A stretch of 64,000 nt of DNA, from assembly GCA_001687465.1 (NCBI GenBank), contig LVLI01000176.1, positions 62,001 to 126,000 on the forward strand, written 5' to 3'. The stretch is from Halocafeteria seosinensis. Lineage: Eukaryota; Sar; Bigyra; Bicosoecida. The notes beneath the pieces are model-generated. The model ran no database searches. It was not told the origin of the DNA and worked only from the letters and a program-made list of their open reading frames with translations. The position numbers were made by a program, and so were the translations under genes. Positions 54,491 to 64,000 of this stretch are shown piece by piece. The stretch's first letter is position 1, and each line of letters begins with the position of its first letter.

Positions 54491-55033
54491 ATGAGCGACA
54501 ATCCGAATAGAAATGACAAGAAGAGCTTGATGGAGACGGTCCGTACGGAACGAGGCTTCCGAGACCACTTCGATTCCATTGGAAAACTCGCCCAAAAGGT
54601 ACTCGGGAGAGGAGAACGTACAGAGGATGAGGCCCACACACAAAGGAAAACGACGGCTTCGTCATCGTCTTCGTCGAAAGGGGCATTGATTGTGGGATTA
54701 TTTGCGTTTGGAGCGATTGGCACGGCAGCTACCATGTATTACAGAGTGAGAGCTTCCTCCCTTCAGCAGAAAGGAACGCCCATGGCTAGAACAAGGACGG
54801 CAGCGGAAGCAATGCGTGCACGGAGTGGTGCGCATTCCGTAGAGGAACTCACGGAAGCCCAACAGGCCGAAAGGAAGGAGCACATGGATCGTCTACAGAA
54901 CCTTGTTTCACAATGGCAGTATTTGATCATGAGACACCAAAAGCGACACCCCTACTTATACTTGGATCAACAGCACTTGGATCGCCAGAGATCGAAAGGC
55001 GTATCTGCTGCGTCAGAGAATCAGGATAGATAG
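54491..55033 (+). CDS. Single-pass membrane protein of unknown function
   Basis: Single exon of 180 residues. The N-terminal 70 residues are hydrophilic (MSDNPNRNDKKSLMETVRTE) and end in a Ser run. One hydrophobic segment, GALIVGLFAFGAIGTAATMYY (partly listed, about residues 64-84), spans a membrane. The remainder is basic and helical (EELTEAQQAERKEHMDRLQN, LVSQWQYLIMRHQKRHPYL). It looks like a tail- or mid-anchored organelle protein, perhaps of a mitochondrial inner-membrane assembly class, but no family is recognised. It shares its promoter region with the VOC gene. Confidence 0.7.
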   Translation: MSDNPNRNDKKSLMETVRTERGFRDHFDSIGKLAQKVLGRGERTEDEAHTQRKTTASSSSSSKGALIVGLFAFGAIGTAATMYYRVRASSLQQKGTPMARTRTAAEAMRARSGAHSVEELTEAQQAERKEHMDRLQNLVSQWQYLIMRHQKRHPYLYLDQQHLDRQRSKGVSAASENQDR

Positions 55034-55953
55034 ATGAACTGCTCATACTCTATGCGTTCGAGTTTGGTAACCCTCTGAACCGCAACTCCATAAGCGTGGT
55101 ATAACTTATGACACACCGGAACGAGAGGTAACAGCGAGCTATTGGCCTGAGTTAATGCGTACCGGGTAGTTCTCGAACTCTTCGAGCTCGTCTTTGTTGA
55201 AGCGGGGAAACTGGGAGAAGCCGAGGACTCTCTCTGGGAGAGGGTATGGCGTACGCGCATACAGAACAGTATGTGGCGATAAAGTCGGGTGGGATATCTG
55301 GTAGGAATGTGCAGGGTGAGAACTATGTAACTTGTATTGGAATTCCAATATCCAGGACGCATTTGGACAGGGGTTGCCGCTTGCTAATCTCCAGTGATTT
55401 GTCACGTCGACATGGAAGCATGTACAGGCACAATATGTCAGAGTACATATATAGCCTTTATATGTACACAAAAGAGCTATTCTCTATCGTAGGAGATACA
55501 GCGGGCAACTCTGAGTTTGTTTCGTACCAGACTAATCTACACCAAGTAGTTGGAGTATAGACTCTGAGGTGTGAGAACCCATTTATCGTACTCTGCACGA
55601 TGGAAGTGAAACATCGTAGATAAAACAGCCATCACGTAAATCCGAGTGTCTTACTTTGAACAAGAAAACAAAAGAAAAAAGCATAATCCGTTCCTCATGC
55701 AGCTTACTCTCCCAGATAGGACTCTTTATCCTCTTCATCCCTTTGCCTTAAATTTTTTTTCTATCTCTTGAAACCTTGTTTCTTGTTTCTCGGGATGAAA
55801 ATGAGTCTTGCAAAAGCCGCGGTTTTATAGACGTGCAAGGACCAACTTCGTACAGTGATAAACATTTGCCTTTATGTTAGATGTCTTCAAGGCTTGATAA
55901 GTACATTCCTCTGCCTTCGCGCTAAATGTGTATTCCTTATAAAGGTGAGGGCC
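55034..55953. other. Largely gene-free region
   Basis: A minus-strand frame at 55139-55471 contains a protein-like stretch (VLGFSQFPRFNKDELEEFEN, about 55150-55220), perhaps an exon of a small gene that I could not complete. The remainder, 55560-55950, is A+T-rich with no open frame of interest. Confidence 0.35.
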
Positions 55954-57134
55954 TTATCGCTGGAATTCCGTGAGCATTTCTTGCACTGATGGGAGAACGT
56001 ATGTAGGAATGTGCTCCGTATCATCCTTCTGTTTAACATGCTCCAACTCTTCAGGACTGGTCACACCAGTCATAACGAGCATCGTGGGAAATCCATTACG
56101 TGTACCCCAACTTATATCGGTGTCTAATCTATCACCAACCATTAATAGTTCATGCTTATTAGCATCAATTCCAGTGAATTTGGAAACCAAATGAAATAGG
56201 GTCTCGCTAGGTTTCCCAGCTAGATAGTCATATTGCCTCCCTGTAGCTTTCGTTAACGACGCCACAACCGAGCCACCACCGGGAAGGGTGGCATTCGGGG
56301 ACGGAAACGTAGCATCCGTATTAGTAGCTGCATATACTGGTTAGCAACTCTTATGACATGAAGAGCTAGCGAGAGAGCATGTGCTTACCTATGAACATAC
56401 ACTCTTTGTTGTAGCGAAGATACGAGCATGCTAAAGCTAATTTGTTATAGCAAAAGTGCGAATCAAAGCCAGTCACAACGAGGTCCACTGCAGACCAGAA
56501 CACTACAGGACTCAGTAAATGACGACATCGTTACAACACATGTTCATACCTTCAGGATCTAAATCCGTTTCCGGATGAAAATTGGCGAAATCAAAGGGCC
56601 TTTCGTCATCTTTGCCTAGGATTTCGATACCAACACTCTCTAATTCCTGCGCTCAGAAGACGGTGGATACAATATTCATTAAAATGGTTCCGAGATTCAG
56701 TACCTTACCTGATATATCCCACCTTCTCCGACGACGTAGGCTTTCTTTGCATTGGGTGCCACTTCTTTGATCAAAGCCGCCACCGCGTAGGCGGAGCAAA
56801 AGACGTCTTCGGCTTCGGCTTGTATCCCTAGCACCTTTTCAATCTTATGTAGGTATTCCAGTCGAGATTTCGTTGAGTTATTCGTGACAAAGAGCACTCG
56901 AACACCGGCATTTCGGAGTGCTTCGACCAGTTCTCTGGCTCCGGGGAGGGCATGGCCTCCTCGCCATAAGACACCATCACAATCGAACAAAATCGTCTTA
57001 CGAGACTTTAACATAGGCGATATATTGGGGTCTATCGTGCTCATCTTGTGAATGCTTCTTGCTCTATTCACACCACTCAGGGCCAGTTTTGGTCGAACTC
57101 GATGCAGTACCCACGAATAGCGATGTAGTAGCAT
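55954..57134 (-). CDS. PGP: Phosphoglycolate phosphatase (HAD subfamily IIA)
   Basis: Exons 57134-56709, 56646-56550, 56487-56389 and 56327-55954 join in phase to give 331 residues. Motif I is ILFDCDGVLWRG with the nucleophile Asp and acid Asp; motif II is VLFVTNNSTKS; the conserved Lys is in AGKPSETLFHLV and motif IV is MVGDRLDTDISWG. The type-IIA cap lies between (GIEILGKDDERPFDF, VVTGFDSHFCYNKLALACSY, NTDATFP). It dephosphorylates 2-phosphoglycolate, in photorespiration in plastids or in metabolite repair elsewhere. I chose the ATG at 57134 because it adds a basic leader (MLLHRYSWVLHRVRPKLALS) like an organelle targeting peptide; an ATG at 57044 would give a cytosolic form, and an in-frame ATG at 57212 is also possible. 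Confidence 0.9.
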
Positions 57135-57424
57135 CGGTTGCGCAATGTGCAGTTGAGAAAATGGGAAATAAATGGTAATAAACCTCAGAAAAAGCCAAAT
57201 ATAGATAGCCATTCTCACTCCGTACGAGTGGTTGTGAAGCTGGAGCGTGGGACTTTCCAGGCGCTTTATTGTGTTTATTATGCATGTATGTTTGTCATTC
57301 CTCGTTCATGAAGCATCTGATAGTGTACATGTATATACGTGATATCACGGTAGAGTGAATGAAAGCATGATACAAGCGTATATGTAGAAAAAAGGATTTG
57401 TGAAGGTGTCAGCCCTGCGCTATT
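57135..57424. promoter_or_regulatory. Divergent intergenic region between PGP and URB2 genes
   Basis: The genes start in opposite directions about 290 bp apart. No coding frame seen other than a possible N-terminal extension of PGP up to 57212. Confidence 0.35.
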
Positions 57425-60400
57425 ATGGAGGCTAATATTGAGGACCAAGCCCTATCGTACGTCCCATTTCCTCATACGAAAGGATTTATTTTTCATGTAG
57501 CGTAACTGTGTGGTATTTGGTGTGGATGATACAGCGTGTGCAAGGAGCTCTTCAGCCGAGGACCTGTCTCAGAGAGACCTCAGCATCCGGCAGAGGATAA
57601 TATACGCGGTATTTTGTGCACAAAACAATGGAAGGTAGGTGAAACTTGCTCAAGAATATGTTCTAGCATGAGTACTGACCTGTGTGTTGGGGTTCGCAGA
57701 ATCTAATGGAACTGCATGCTCAAGATGCCAACTGCACAAGCCAACTCAGTGGCCATCAAGCAACGATGCTCACTCAAGAAATCGAGTATACACTGGAAAT
57801 GGCCACGAAGCACCATTTATCAGAATCATCCGAAACTCAACTGTCCGGCGAAGGTAATGTCGACGGAACTGCCGGCAATGGAGCGACGACTCTGGAAGAA
57901 AGTGATGCGGGACTGGGAGTGATTGACTTTATCGGCACAATATTTAAGCATTTATGTCCGTTTTCGGAATCTCTCGAATACTCTACCCTTATACCACAGC
58001 GTTCATTCCTTTCCAAGGTTCAGCCGAAACGCTTGCTCCAATTTGTGGGACGAACGCTTGAGCAGTTTGTCGCAGCTTCGGCCGTAGTGACAGAAGTAGC
58101 TGCACTCAGGGCATCGTGGTATAATTTGCTGGATAATGCTCTGAATGTCATTCCCTGCTATGTGATACGTCGGTCTACGTTGAAAGCACTATTGAAGGAT
58201 GCTTGCGACATACTGCTGTCACCCTCGATGACTGGTTACGCCCTGCTCACCGAGCTACCCGAATCTTCCGATACGAAACAGACTCTGCTCCGGCTACTTA
58301 AGCAGTGCTTCTTTAACAGCGAGGTGTTACCAAGTTTCGGAGCATCGTTGGAACTGTTTGAAGGCATTCAGTCTGCTGGTACACAATCTGAACCGCCTAA
58401 GAAGAAGCGAAAAATGTCAAAAAGGTCAGCCAAGTCTTTGGAGGAAACGAAGACATTGGACGTTGTATCAACCGTGGCGAAGACATTTTTCACGAAGTTG
58501 GGGAAAATTTTAGAAGATGAAGACACTCCCAACAAATCATTTGAAATAGGTTTCCCTCTTCTAACAGCTCTCTATGTGCACGAGTTACGGGAAATGGGAA
58601 GCATTCCCCAGGAGGAGTTTCGAAAGTGCAGCAACGGTTTTGCTGGAGAGCTCTGTCTAATACTACAGAGGCACCTTAAACACTTCCAGACAGACAGCTG
58701 CGTACAGCGGCGTGTCAGCAGCTACTGCAGCACTATGCGAACATTGCGGAATATATTTTCAGTTTACAAGGAGAAGCACTTGTTTCTCGATGGCAACCAG
58801 GTCTTACATCCTGAATTTCTTCGAGGTCTTCTCGAGAATGCCACTACGTGCAATGAGCATCTCGAACAGCTCTTAGAAGACGTACCGACGCCCGAAGACT
58901 ACATCGAGATAGGACATTCCATGGTATCGCTATTTTGTACTGCCAATGATTTCAACGCAGATTTCTTATTGGGGACACATAGCATGTTTCTGGAGCGCAT
59001 TGTCAAAGTGTTTGCCGGTAATGAAAAAATCTCCGGCTCCGTGTTTCACGAAATCTCTGAAGCATTACAGTCCTCTGTTGACGTCCACTCAGTCACCCGG
59101 AGTTTACCTAATTTTCCAGAACTTCTTCACGACAGCTGCGTTCGGATATACAGCAGGAGTGGGGCTCGTGGTGTAAAGGTATTTTGTGACACTATTGGAA
59201 ATCTATCATTTGGAAAGACTATTTATATGGCATTCTGCAACGCACCTACTGGACAGCATAAATCTATATGGAGCGGCTTCCATTCATGCGTAAAGCGTAT
59301 TCTTGAGGCACCTCGGATAGAAGATGATGATTTCAAAGCAGAAACTCTCTTTTTGCATATTTCTCTGCTCTGTGATGTTATGCGCTCCTCTATGACCTCG
59401 AAGAAATCGCTGGGGCCGATCAAGGACTTGATGCTCAGCGGCTCCAAGGAAATACTGGTGCCTCTAGAGTCCCTAATTGCGCGTATGGAAACACGTCGAC
59501 TGCGCCTCCTTCTTACCTGCTGCTATCAAATGTTTTATGTAAATTTCGTCATGACTTGCAGTGCCATCGGCATGGTAGATTCCCTCGTGGGGCAGACGGT
59601 ACTTGGGTCAGTTTCCGAACCCGTCACTACGTCAATCCAGCTGGATGCCTCTTATGACTATGCAGAAGGAGACGAACATTTGCGTATGAAAATCTATCGT
59701 ACGATGCTGTTGTCTCACCAGTGCCGCCATAAGGTGTCGTTACACAAGTTACCACTTCAGTCGGCGGAAAGAAGTTTGCAGTTCACTTCAACTAAGCATT
59801 ACGAGGGAGTACATCAACTTGCAACTCCAGTGTGGCAGGTTAATGGCGCTACTAGCGAGTTTGCGCAAAAGTTCACGCTATCTCCCGGGGCTCAGATGGT
59901 TGATTCCGCTGTATCAGACAGCTTGAGCGGTCCAGCCCTTTCACTGACACTCCTACGAACATTTCAGGAGCTCTGGCTAGCGTGCCGACCGAAGCGGTTG
60001 TCGGAGCTTGATAAGACTATCAAAGAGCTCAACCTAGACTCGTGTAAAACTCAAACCAGGCACATACTCTATGGAATCTTTCAGTCCGGTGTGGAAAAGA
60101 GGCCGCCTGAGAACAAGGACTCCGCTGTGTCTAGAATACCGACATTGGAGCTAGTTGACACATACCCTTCAATATGCATTGATGGGTATATTGCAGTCTA
60201 CTTTTATATTCTGTTTGGGGCCATTTGGTTGGTAAGCAGATCGCGAGTTGGGTTCCAGAAAGCGTGGGGATATCTGAATTGGTTATACCCAAACGTTATT
60301 CGGTGTGAATTTGTATCGTTTGACGATTCAGGATTCCCAGCATTCCGTGACTGCTTCAAGCATGTTGCTAGACGCTACACGTACATCGATGAATTCGATA

Positions 60401-61734
60401 TCACCCCCAAGGCTGCCGAAGTGGCCCTTCTCTGTTCTACCTTATGCTCTAGACGTGACAAAAAGCGGTCTCCGACGGTCGAGCTCACCGAAGCAGTGTC
60501 GATAGATGCTTCCCTTGGACATGAGCATTTCAATGGCATGCTTCGCCTTATTGCTCAGAGGAAGTTTATTCCGTCCGTGGAAGGATCGCAACAGTTAATG
60601 GATTCACTTTTGCAGCGCGGGACAGGAGCATGGGAGACTCCGCTGGACAATACTGTCTTAGCAATTGGCGATTTTGCGTCTTCGATGCCTCTTCCGGATG
60701 ATCTTCACTCTGTCTCACCGCTCAACTTGCCCTTGGTTCTAGTTGTCAGTGGCCAAAGGAAAGAGTTGACGGAAGCACTGGCTTCTTCAGTTATTTCGCG
60801 AACGGCGATATTATTTGACTATGAAAATGGTATGGAGTGCTTGTACCGCTCTCTTGCCTCTGTTACTCGTCTTTGCGAAGTTGGAGATGAGGAAGTTCTT
60901 GGTCCACTTTGCAAAGCTATAAAAAGTTATATAGGTAAGGGTCCTTCGAAAACAAATGCAGGCAATTTTCAATTTATTTGCACTCTTCGATACCTTCGTG
61001 CATTCTTGTCTGGAATTGCTTCTTTACGGGAAATTACTGCTGTAGTGATAGCCAACCTGCATGAATCTTTCGAGCACCTCTACAGGATCTGCAACTCTGC
61101 AATACTGTCGCGAAAATTTATGAACCCAGAAGGCTCTCCTCTAGTCATTGAGTGTTTCCTGACTTGCTCGGCGATGGTAAAATCTACTCACGTTAATGTC
61201 GACAGCAGAAACGTAACAGCTCTCATATCTTCAACAGAGGTATCCATTGATTCGGCTTTAGGCTCCGGGGCAATACAAGGCATCATTGCAGCAGCTTGCC
61301 ATCTTGTGTACGCATTGTTGAGATACAGGAGCAACATCTGTGCAAACTTGGCTCCAATCTTATTCGACCGTTTGCGCAAGCTAATGTACGGTGTTCTTCG
61401 ATCCACGGAAGTCCTCAGTCTTAAAGAGGCCACCGATCTGGCCCAGCATTGGAACAGACTTTGCGATGAATGTGTGAGATCTCTTGGAACCAACTCGACG
61501 CGCCAGTATGCGGTCGGGATATTGGGAGCGTTGTTGAAACAACACGGGCTCTCAGTTTCTAGCCCCGTTGACAAGACCTTGTACGATGGGGCTTTCTTCA
61601 TTTGTGATACGCTTACCGATCGGGAATGGGAGGAGCTGTATGCCAACTTACAGAAATCTCAGGGTGCCGTGGCCAATTTGAAAGAGCTGAAAAAATCCTA
61701 CGATAAGGAACACAAGTTTACGGGAAAGATTTGA
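57425..61734 (+). CDS. URB2: Urb2/NPA2-like ribosome biogenesis protein
   Basis: Exons 57425-57456, 57535-57634 and 57700-61734 (32, 100 and 4035 nt) join in phase to give 1388 residues. The protein is a long all-helical repeat type with a nuclear localisation-like patch (PPKKKRKMSKRSAKS, near residue 280). The C-terminal about 200 residues fit the Urb2/Npa2 domain: LVYALLRYRSNICANLAPIL, RQYAVGILGALLKQHG, then TLYDGAFFICDTLTDREWEE and LKELKKSYDKEHKF. Yeast Urb2 works in the nucleolus with Urb1 on early 60S pre-ribosome assembly. The length agrees with the family. The ATG at 57425 is the first that gives an in-frame path through both small introns. Confidence 0.82.
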
Positions 61735-62835
61735 ATCCCTCCTCAGTTTGCTTTCAATTGCAGAATCCACTTGTGTTTGTGGCTGCTTCAGACTCCGCCA
61801 CTGGCCTTACTCTAAGGAGTAACGGGGACTACAAGAAGAACGCTATTCCATAAACTGTATGGGATTTGGAGATAAGATATTGACGCACGTATGCATGACA
61901 GCCGCTTCGAAGGAGATGAACTTGGGAACACGTTGAGTCATGCCTGGGCGTCTGAATACTTTGCGTTCCCAAAACAAAGCACGTCGCTATCCAATAGTAC
62001 TTACAGAGTACTTACGCTTCGTGCGCGGTTGCGGTGGTAGTGGTGGTGGGTTGTCCGGGAATCGTCAGCTCTCATTTCCCTTGAGATGGCTCCCGCATGC
62101 CCTTAACCTGTGCTGAAAAGGAGAAATAGTTACGCGTCTTACATTTTCCGCACTTAATGGTTACACTCAATCCAATCGCGTCGGCGTTCAAGAATTTACT
62201 GTTTCCCTTTACTTACAACTTTTGCAGCTTGAAAACAATGGACAATAACTGTTGCCCGCCACGGTGAATTTTTTACCAGTGCAGGTTCCAAGGAAGTCTT
62301 TGATGATAAAAGAATTGAGCATTGACTTATTCCATCTATTGCATCGCCAATGCGCAGGAGACTATCGACCGGTAAACTCTGGGTATTCTCTCACACCCAA
62401 CCCGGGGTAACTGGCTTCCTGTGTCGACGGAGTTGCTTCGGTCCCCTCGGTCGCAATGCGACCGCCACCCGGGAACTTCGAAAAAACTGAAACAAGCGGG
62501 TTTAACACCACTATAGTCGGTAATTCCCGTAAGTTTTGGTTCGTTCATAGAGACAATTTCCTGCCGCATTCAACCAAACTGGTTTCGCTTCCTAGTGGTG
62601 GGAAGCGAGTGTATAGCACCTGAGTGAAAGTGTTTGACGGAGGTTACTGGCCGTGAGCATTGAAGTAGCAACTGCATTAGGTATTCAGAGGTGTATAAAC
62701 TATTCCAGTGTCCACGGACTCGAAACTTGCATCCGATTGGATACACGCACTGATTGCTGGGGGTGCTTGGATCATCTTGTGGGCTAAGTGTTTTAGCCTT
62801 CTTAAGTTGAAGCCGGAGCATCTATTTGCTACAAG
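61735..62835. other. Intergenic region with possible unassembled small Cys-rich exons
   Basis: Minus-strand reading gives GTCTGKKFTVAGNSYCPLFS around 62220-62295 and KCGKCKTRNYFSFSA around 62110-62160, which look like zinc-ribbon pieces. I could not join them with consistent splice phases, so no gene is called. A 7-bp perfect hairpin (cggtcgc and its complement) lies near 62448-62465, and a GGT-rich run at 62030-62060. Confidence 0.3.
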
Positions 62836-64000
62836 ATGTCCAGATATTCACCAGGTGCTGAAGGGCATGAGGAGGACCGTGATTTAGGGGATTTGACGCG
62901 ACAAGTTTCCACAGATGAATACGAGTACGATGAAACGGGAATCGGGGAATATGAAGGGAAAGCTCAAGTTGAGGTCAACGACCTCTACGCTCAAGACAGC
63001 ACCGCTGAATATATGGATGACGGAAAGGAGGCAGGGCATCGAAAGCAACCAACGTACGCGAAAACGCCAGGAGGAAAGGAAATGGTCAACAAGAAAGGCG
63101 CTCGGCGAAAGTTTCCGCTAGATTGCGGAAGGCCTGGCCAAAAGCCGCACTTAAGTTATAGTTTGGTACGGTTGAATGGTTGCAGTAAACCAGTGCATTC
63201 TTGTTCACTTGGACACTGCATATCTATCGTTCCCTTTCCAGGCTCTATTCGAGAAACAAAAGACACATCCAAGAAAGCCAGTGAAAACTGACGCAAAGGG
63301 AAAGGTGACCGAATACGAGCCCTTCAAAATGTTCTCGACGGACACGGGGACCCACTTGTTCTGTTGTGGAAACACTACCTCCGAGTTCATCAGATGTAGG
63401 TTTTGCCTAATTAATGAATCCCTAATTTATTGTCTTCCACTATGGAAAGGCTATTGATACAGATGGGGTGGGGATATCTCTTTATTTTAAGTTCCTCAAG
63501 TACATGATGTTCGTAATGGTAGGTGCTACGCTCGCCCATCCTCTTCGTATACAGAGACAACGAGGGTTATGGCTTCTCGCAGTTCCTGTTGTCGGTTGTT
63601 TTGGTTCCGAACATGATTGCGTTCTACTTTGGTGGGAGCTTTCAGGAGGAGGTGGTCACCCAGTTGGATGCGTAAGTACTTGCTAAGGCTTCTAGATAAA
63701 TGAAATCGGCGCTTATCCTTGAGTTGTTTCATGTCAGGTTTTCTCTTTTTACTGCCGGTAACCTTGGAAGAGGGGTTACTGTATGTAAGGAAGCAATTGA
63801 TGGCGAAACAATTGACATATCCTGTGGTGAGGGAACAAAGGTCGCCCGAGTGGAAGCATTTTATGGTTTGCCTACGGGGCATTGTGACTGTCCTACTGAG
63901 CGTCGACCTACACCGGAATGCCCAGGACGTCCGGACGGTTCCGGATGCTCCCCGGAAGGCTCGTTTTGTCATTTGGAAGAACAGAGAGAAATAAGATTTC
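62836..64000 (+). CDS. N-terminal part of a multi-pass membrane protein with a Cys-rich lectin-like loop (cut by window end)
   Basis: Exons 62836-63165, 63242-63395, 63463-63508, 63555-63671 and 63738 to the edge can be joined in phase. The first about 165 residues are acidic then basic and cytoplasmic in look. Transmembrane segments follow: GVGISLYFKFLKYM, then FSQFLLSVVLVPNMIAFYFG. After SLFTAGNLGRG comes a Cys-rich loop, IDISCGEGTKVARVEAFYGL, then GHCDCPTE..., resembling a SUEL/galactose-binding lectin fold (C..G..I..I.A.YG......C). Proteins with this plan are frequent in ciliates and some algae, and some are channel-like. The third intron is uncertain: the frame changes between 63508 and 63556 and only a 46-nt intron with a GTTCGT donor keeps it open. 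The C-terminus is missing. Confidence 0.6.

Noticed and set aside
55139-55471. Minus-strand ORF with FSQFPRFNKDELEEF
   Set aside because: Only a short part looks like protein, its upstream part is low quality and no exon partner with a valid splice phase was found.
63519-63554. 36-nt intron starting GTAGGT in the last gene
   Set aside because: It has good consensus ends but leads into a frame that loses the clear membrane segment; only a donor at 63509 keeps the following exon in frame.
1-64000. tRNA, rRNA, snRNA genes and CRISPR arrays
   Set aside because: I looked for B-box, U1/U2/U6 core motifs and spaced direct repeats on both strands and found none; a covariance-model scan would be decisive.

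Overview
This is nuclear DNA of a compact-genome, probably unicellular eukaryote. Coding ORFs are joined across GT-AG introns, mostly 60-125 nt but some apparently only 26-46 nt. About 20 genes lie in 64 kb on both strands, and base composition is moderate. A CEP44-like centriole protein, a MyTH4-FERM protein and a GT77 glycosyltransferase point to a centriole-bearing protist, perhaps an alga or stramenopile-like lineage. The sequence alone does not fix the phylum.

Left part (1-9.3 kb): a VARP/ANKRD27-like VPS9 protein (+), an ELM2-SANT chromatin protein with AT-hooks (-), a Lines-like helical protein (+), a mitochondrial lipoate octanoyltransferase LipB (-), then a decayed leucine-rich-repeat gene. 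From 9.3 to 17.5 kb runs one uninterrupted 2741-codon ORF for a giant coiled-coil protein. From 17.6 to 20.5 kb is a graveyard of degraded mobile DNA, including a frameshifted retroelement fragment and a 124-bp inverted repeat around a 558-bp core.

Middle (21-34 kb): an unrecognised acidic three-exon protein, a multi-pass membrane protein, a fragment of a CtlX-type amidinotransferase, a ZUP1-like C78 deubiquitinase with a RanBP2 zinc finger, two small proteins, the WD40 protein EIPR1, and a TBC-TLDc protein.

Right part (34-64 kb): a prenylcysteine methylesterase-like hydrolase, DNA ligase I with a PIP box, a GT77 glycosyltransferase, CEP44, a motorless WW-WW-MyTH4-FERM protein, a secreted cupin/JmjC-like protein fused through FN3 to a PA domain, a helical protein weakly like CCNDBP1, a VOC-fold protein sharing a 26-bp divergent promoter with a small membrane protein, phosphoglycolate phosphatase, the ribosome-biogenesis factor Urb2/NPA2, and the start of a membrane protein with a lectin-like loop that runs off the window.

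The genes are mostly housekeeping and not organised as a pathway. A loose theme is membrane traffic (VARP, EIPR1, TBC-TLDc) and cytoskeleton or centrosome (CEP44, giant coiled coil, MyTH4-FERM). No tRNA, rRNA or CRISPR array was found.
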